A DNA stretch of 64,000 nt from Planctomycetota bacterium (GTDB taxonomy: Bacteria; Planctomycetota; Planctomycetia; Pirellulales; Pirellulaceae), in assembly GCA_014238905.1 (NCBI GenBank), contig JABAAE010000002.1, forward strand, positions 1 through 64,000, read 5' to 3'. Every line of letters starts with the position of its first letter. Position 1 is the stretch's first letter. A program made the position numbers and the translations under genes. The notes beneath the pieces were generated by a model. That model was not told the DNA's origin, did no database searches, and worked only from the letters and a program-made list of their open reading frames with translations. Shown in pieces: positions 61,495-64,000 of this stretch.

Positions 61495-62031
61495 ATGTCT
61501 GAATCAGCAAAAATAGGAATCGTGACCGTTTCTGACAGGGCCAGTCGCGGGGAATATATCGACCGTGGCGGCCCCGCCATTGAGACCTACCTGAACAAGG
61601 TCCTGACATCAGCCTGGCAACCCTACACCCAAATCATCGAGGATGAACAAGCTGTCATTGAAGAAACTCTGATCGACATGGTCGATCGCCAACACTGCTG
61701 CTTGGTCATTACTACTGGCGGGACAGGTCCTGCCGAACGAGACCGGACGCCCGAAGCAACTGAAAGAGTCGCGGACAAGTTAATGCCTGGTTTTGGTGAA
61801 TTGATGCGGAAAGTCTCGCTGGAAAAAGTCGCAACCGCGATTCTTTCCAGGCAAACCGCTTGTATCAGGAAAAACGCGTTGATCATTAATCTACCCGGCC
61901 AACCGAAGGCCATCAGCGAGTGCCTGGACGCAGTTTTTCCAGCTATCCCCTACTGCATCGACCTACTCAAAGGCCCGTTCCTGGAAACCGACGAAGAACA
62001 CATTGTCGCATTTCGCCCCAAAAAAAAATGA
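61495..62031 (+). CDS. mog: Molybdopterin adenylyltransferase (Mog/MogA)
   Basis: A 178-residue MoaB/Mog-fold protein. It has IGIVTVSDRASRGEYIDRGG at the start, then the conserved CLVITTGGTGPAERDRTPEA loop, and INLPGQPKAISECLDAVFPA near the end. It adenylates molybdopterin before molybdenum insertion. It follows rpiB by 33 bases on the same strand and may be the third gene of the operon. No other molybdenum cofactor genes are in the window. Confidence 0.9.
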   Translation: MSESAKIGIVTVSDRASRGEYIDRGGPAIETYLNKVLTSAWQPYTQIIEDEQAVIEETLIDMVDRQHCCLVITTGGTGPAERDRTPEATERVADKLMPGFGELMRKVSLEKVATAILSRQTACIRKNALIINLPGQPKAISECLDAVFPAIPYCIDLLKGPFLETDEEHIVAFRPKKK

Positions 62032-62210
62032 CGCTCTCAAATCACAACAATAAGTGATGACGATGCGGTCAATTCACGACTTGGTCTTTTCATCAGGTTT
62101 TTGGGGGCAGAGAACATTGGATCCGGCTGGCGAAAATCGGGCGACCGCCTGCCATCGACCCTTTGATGATCATCTCCCAAGTTTACGAGTTGGATTTCCA
62201 GATCATCATC

Positions 62211-62951
62211 TCACCAATAGCGTTCCAAGACGATTTGGCCGGGCGCCTTTTTCCGGTGTTTAACCATACCGCGTTCACCAAGTCTGGATTCCATCTCATC
62301 GAGCATGGCTGGGTTGCCGCAAAGTAATATCGCGGATTGATCCTGATTCAATTCGCATTCGGCGACACGTTCCAATTCGCCACTCTCAAGACATTGTGGA
62401 ATCCGGCCTCTCAGAGCATGTTCATCATCCTCTCGAGAGAGCATTGGAATGTATGCAAATTGCTCTCCATATTGTTCCCGATACGCATCCATTTCTTCCT
62501 GATAAGCCAAGTCAGATCGGTGCCGAACACCATGCACTACGATGACTTTTTCATACCTTTGCCAAGGTTCAGCCGTGCGCAACATCGCAATATAAGGAGC
62601 TAACCCGGTTCCCGTAGAGACCAACCAAAGATGCTTTGCATCGGGCGTCTTCTTCAATGTAAAACTGCCCGCCGCCCGCTCACTTATCTCAATCTCGTCG
62701 CCCGCTTCAAGATTCCAGAGTTTGGGGGTCAATTTCCCGTCTTCGACCAAGACGATAAAAAAATCAACGTGTTCACCATGTGGTGACGCAACTGAGTAGG
62801 GGCGATTCGTCCGCTCATCATTCTCGACAATGGCCAAATGCAAAAACTGCCCGGCAGAAAATGGTAGTACCTCAGGTGCCGTCACTCGCAGGGTGAATAA
62901 ACCATCAGCCCAGATTTTCTTTTGCACAACCGTCGATGGAGTCCATTTCAT
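62211..62951 (-). CDS. Ferredoxin-NADP reductase (FNR/Fpr type)
   Basis: A 246-residue flavoprotein. The FAD domain has VLPFSAGQFLHLAI and RTNRPYSVASPHGEHVDFFI (the RxYS flavin motif). The NADP domain has LWLVSTGTGLAPYIAMLRT and VIVVHGVRHRSDLAYQEEM, then SAILLCGNPAMLDEMESRL. It passes electrons between NADPH and ferredoxin or flavodoxin. The end LGERGMVKHRKKAPGQIVLE and a terminal aromatic-type pair (ERYW) resemble the Azotobacter-type enzymes. It converges on mog with about 180 bases between stops. Length is normal. Confidence 0.9.
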   Translation of the reverse strand: MKWTPSTVVQKKIWADGLFTLRVTAPEVLPFSAGQFLHLAIVENDERTNRPYSVASPHGEHVDFFIVLVEDGKLTPKLWNLEAGDEIEISERAAGSFTLKKTPDAKHLWLVSTGTGLAPYIAMLRTAEPWQRYEKVIVVHGVRHRSDLAYQEEMDAYREQYGEQFAYIPMLSREDDEHALRGRIPQCLESGELERVAECELNQDQSAILLCGNPAMLDEMESRLGERGMVKHRKKAPGQIVLERYW

Positions 62952-63036
62952 TCCAGTTAGTCCCTTTTTGAGGAATGATGCATATTAGAAAAATATTTAT
63001 AAATCACCAGCCAATCAAATCAACCGTCATTCGCTT

Positions 63037-63978
63037 CTAATCGCGGCGTGGACGGTTGTGTTGGCCGATTGCTTGGGATAGTCGATCAACATGACGTGAA
63101 AGATCATCGATTTGTTTTCGCATTCGATTCAGTTGGTCAACATGATGCGATAGCTGTTGGATTTCAGCCCTCATGCGGTCCATTTCTCGTTCGACATGCT
63201 GCCGAAAATCATCCGGCTGACCGCGGTCACGGTGATTAAATTCCTGCTCCAACTGATCTGCTTCTCGCCGCAACTGATCAGCAATCTCATGCCTGCCCAG
63301 TTGATCCAGCAGATTGGCGGAATCCCGAAATCGCTCTAATTCCATTTGCAGCTGCTGGGGTGCTGGATCCGGAAGACGATTTCCCCCTCGATCCCATCCT
63401 CGACCCTCGCGTTCCATGTGCTCGCGTTCCATGTGGTCGCGTTCCATGTGGTCGCGTTCTTGGCGTTCGCGTCCTTGATGCTCGCGTTCTTGGTGTTCGC
63501 GTTCTTGATGTTCGCGTCCTTGGTGCTCGCGTTCTTGGCGTTCGCGTTCTTGGCGTTCGCGTTCCATGTGGTCGCGTTCTTGGCGTTCACGGTCTTGGTG
63601 TTCGCGTTCCATGTGGTCGCGTTCTTGATGTTCGCGGTCTTGGTGTTCGCGTTCTTGATGTTCGCGGTCTTGATGTTCGCGGTCTTGGTGTTCGCGGTCT
63701 TGGCGTTCGCGTTCTTGATGTTCGCGTTCTTGATGTTCGCGTTCTTGATGTTCGCGTTCTTGATGCTCGCGTCCTTGGTGCTCGCGTTCCATGTGCTCGC
63801 GGTCTTGGCGTTCGCGGTCTTGGTGCTCGCGTCGGCGAGGCTCTCGTTCTTGAACCAAGGTGTGGAATTCAGCAACAACGTCTTTAGGACCAGCGTCGCG
63901 GTTATCGACGATAAAGAGTTGCCGTTCTTCCATCCGGGCGGGAAAATTGCCAATTTGAATTGCTTGTCGGTTTTTCAC
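63037..63978 (-). CDS. Coiled-coil protein with 28 copies of a pentapeptide repeat, possibly cut at the window edge
   Basis: A 313-residue frame starting with GTG at 63978; the frame stays open to the right edge, so the true start may lie beyond the window. Residues 1-49 are ordinary (RMEERQLFIVDNRDAGPKDV). Residues 50-189 are 28 units of RE(H/R)(Q/M)(E/D/G), encoded by a 15-base tandem repeat. The last 115 residues form a heptad-type coiled coil (DSANLLDQLGRHEIADQLRR, QQLSHHVDQLNRMRKQIDDL). The highly charged repeat is probably an extended helix or disordered spacer. No signal peptide is seen in the portion available. The function is unknown. Confidence 0.7.
   Translation of the reverse strand: MKNRQAIQIGNFPARMEERQLFIVDNRDAGPKDVVAEFHTLVQEREPRRREHQDRERQDREHMEREHQGREHQEREHQEREHQEREHQERERQDREHQDREHQDREHQEREHQDREHQERDHMEREHQDRERQERDHMERERQERERQEREHQGREHQEREHQEREHQGRERQERDHMERDHMEREHMEREGRGWDRGGNRLPDPAPQQLQMELERFRDSANLLDQLGRHEIADQLRREADQLEQEFNHRDRGQPDDFRQHVEREMDRMRAEIQQLSHHVDQLNRMRKQIDDLSRHVDRLSQAIGQHNRPRRD
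63412..63831. repeat. 15-base tandem repeat, 28 units
   Basis: Units such as GTTCGCGTTCTTGAT (plus strand) repeat head to tail without spacers. Each encodes five residues of the 63037-63978 protein. Unit changes cluster in third positions and in one or two residues, so the protein pattern is under some constraint. Open frames on all three frames of both strands here result from the repeat length being divisible by three. Confidence 0.95.
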
Positions 63979-64000
63979 CTCGGAACGTCTACCGTTGACC

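Noticed and set aside
63336..63953. Long open frames on the other frames and strand, rich in NIKNAN or VRVLDVR repeats
   Set aside because: They arise because the 15-base repeat keeps all frames open; they have no ribosome site, and only the frame with normal N- and C-terminal sequence is taken as real.

Overview
The window looks like a planctomycete chromosome, most likely order Pirellulales or a near relative. The evidence is the density of families typical of that phylum: a DUF1592/DUF1587 cytochrome-c-like protein paired with DUF1552, a DUF1501 protein, DUF1559, DUF1580, two secreted sulfatases, a planctomycete-type ECF sigma factor, a membrane serine/threonine kinase and many secreted proteins with unassigned domains. 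GC content appears to be in the upper 40s percent by eye. Assignment rests on family content only; no rRNA gene is present.

Positions 1-4600 hold the end of an ECF sigma-factor gene, a frameshifted MerR/excisionase-type gene, and then a small integrative element: two short accessory proteins, a DUF1580 protein, a winged-helix-like protein and a tyrosine integrase, all on the minus strand and ending against a tRNA-Leu(CAG) gene. Two copies of the inverted repeat GTGCAAT-N2-ATTGCAC lie in this element. From 4600 to 17400 is a decayed region bracketed by the intact tRNA-Leu and a degenerate second copy in the same orientation. It holds a PhoD-like phosphatase, a sulfatase, a PI-PLC, membrane proteins and an aspartoacylase/BPL_N fusion. 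Among these are broken genes (DUF7010, aspartic protease, ceramidase), three copies of a small CPxC peptide sequence, and a thioredoxin-like gene with one in-frame TGA followed by a SECIS-like hairpin, which is a candidate selenoprotein.

Positions 17400-30000 are a catabolic and secreted-protein region: DUF1592/DUF1552 pair, sulfatase, DUF3472, SASA esterase and DUF1559. Positions 30000-44600 hold a tricorn-type protease, a Ser/Thr kinase with a duplicated outer domain, a TPR-peroxiredoxin protein, an FKBP isomerase, an RNA-type methyltransferase, a zinc-ribbon membrane pseudoprotease and a dual-specificity phosphatase.

Positions 44700-64000 are more housekeeping in character: SufS, a MORN-repeat protein, a metallo-beta-lactamase-fold hydrolase, an SDR epimerase, an HtrA protease followed by a catalytically dead PDZ-inserted paralogue, RuvX, a lipase-like hydrolase, malic enzyme, mannose-1-phosphate guanylyltransferase, DUF1501, then a TsaC/arginine-phosphatase-like fusion with RpiB and Mog, a ferredoxin-NADP reductase and a protein carrying 28 copies of a pentapeptide repeat. 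All functional names are by motif and family recognition from the translated sequence; no database search was run.
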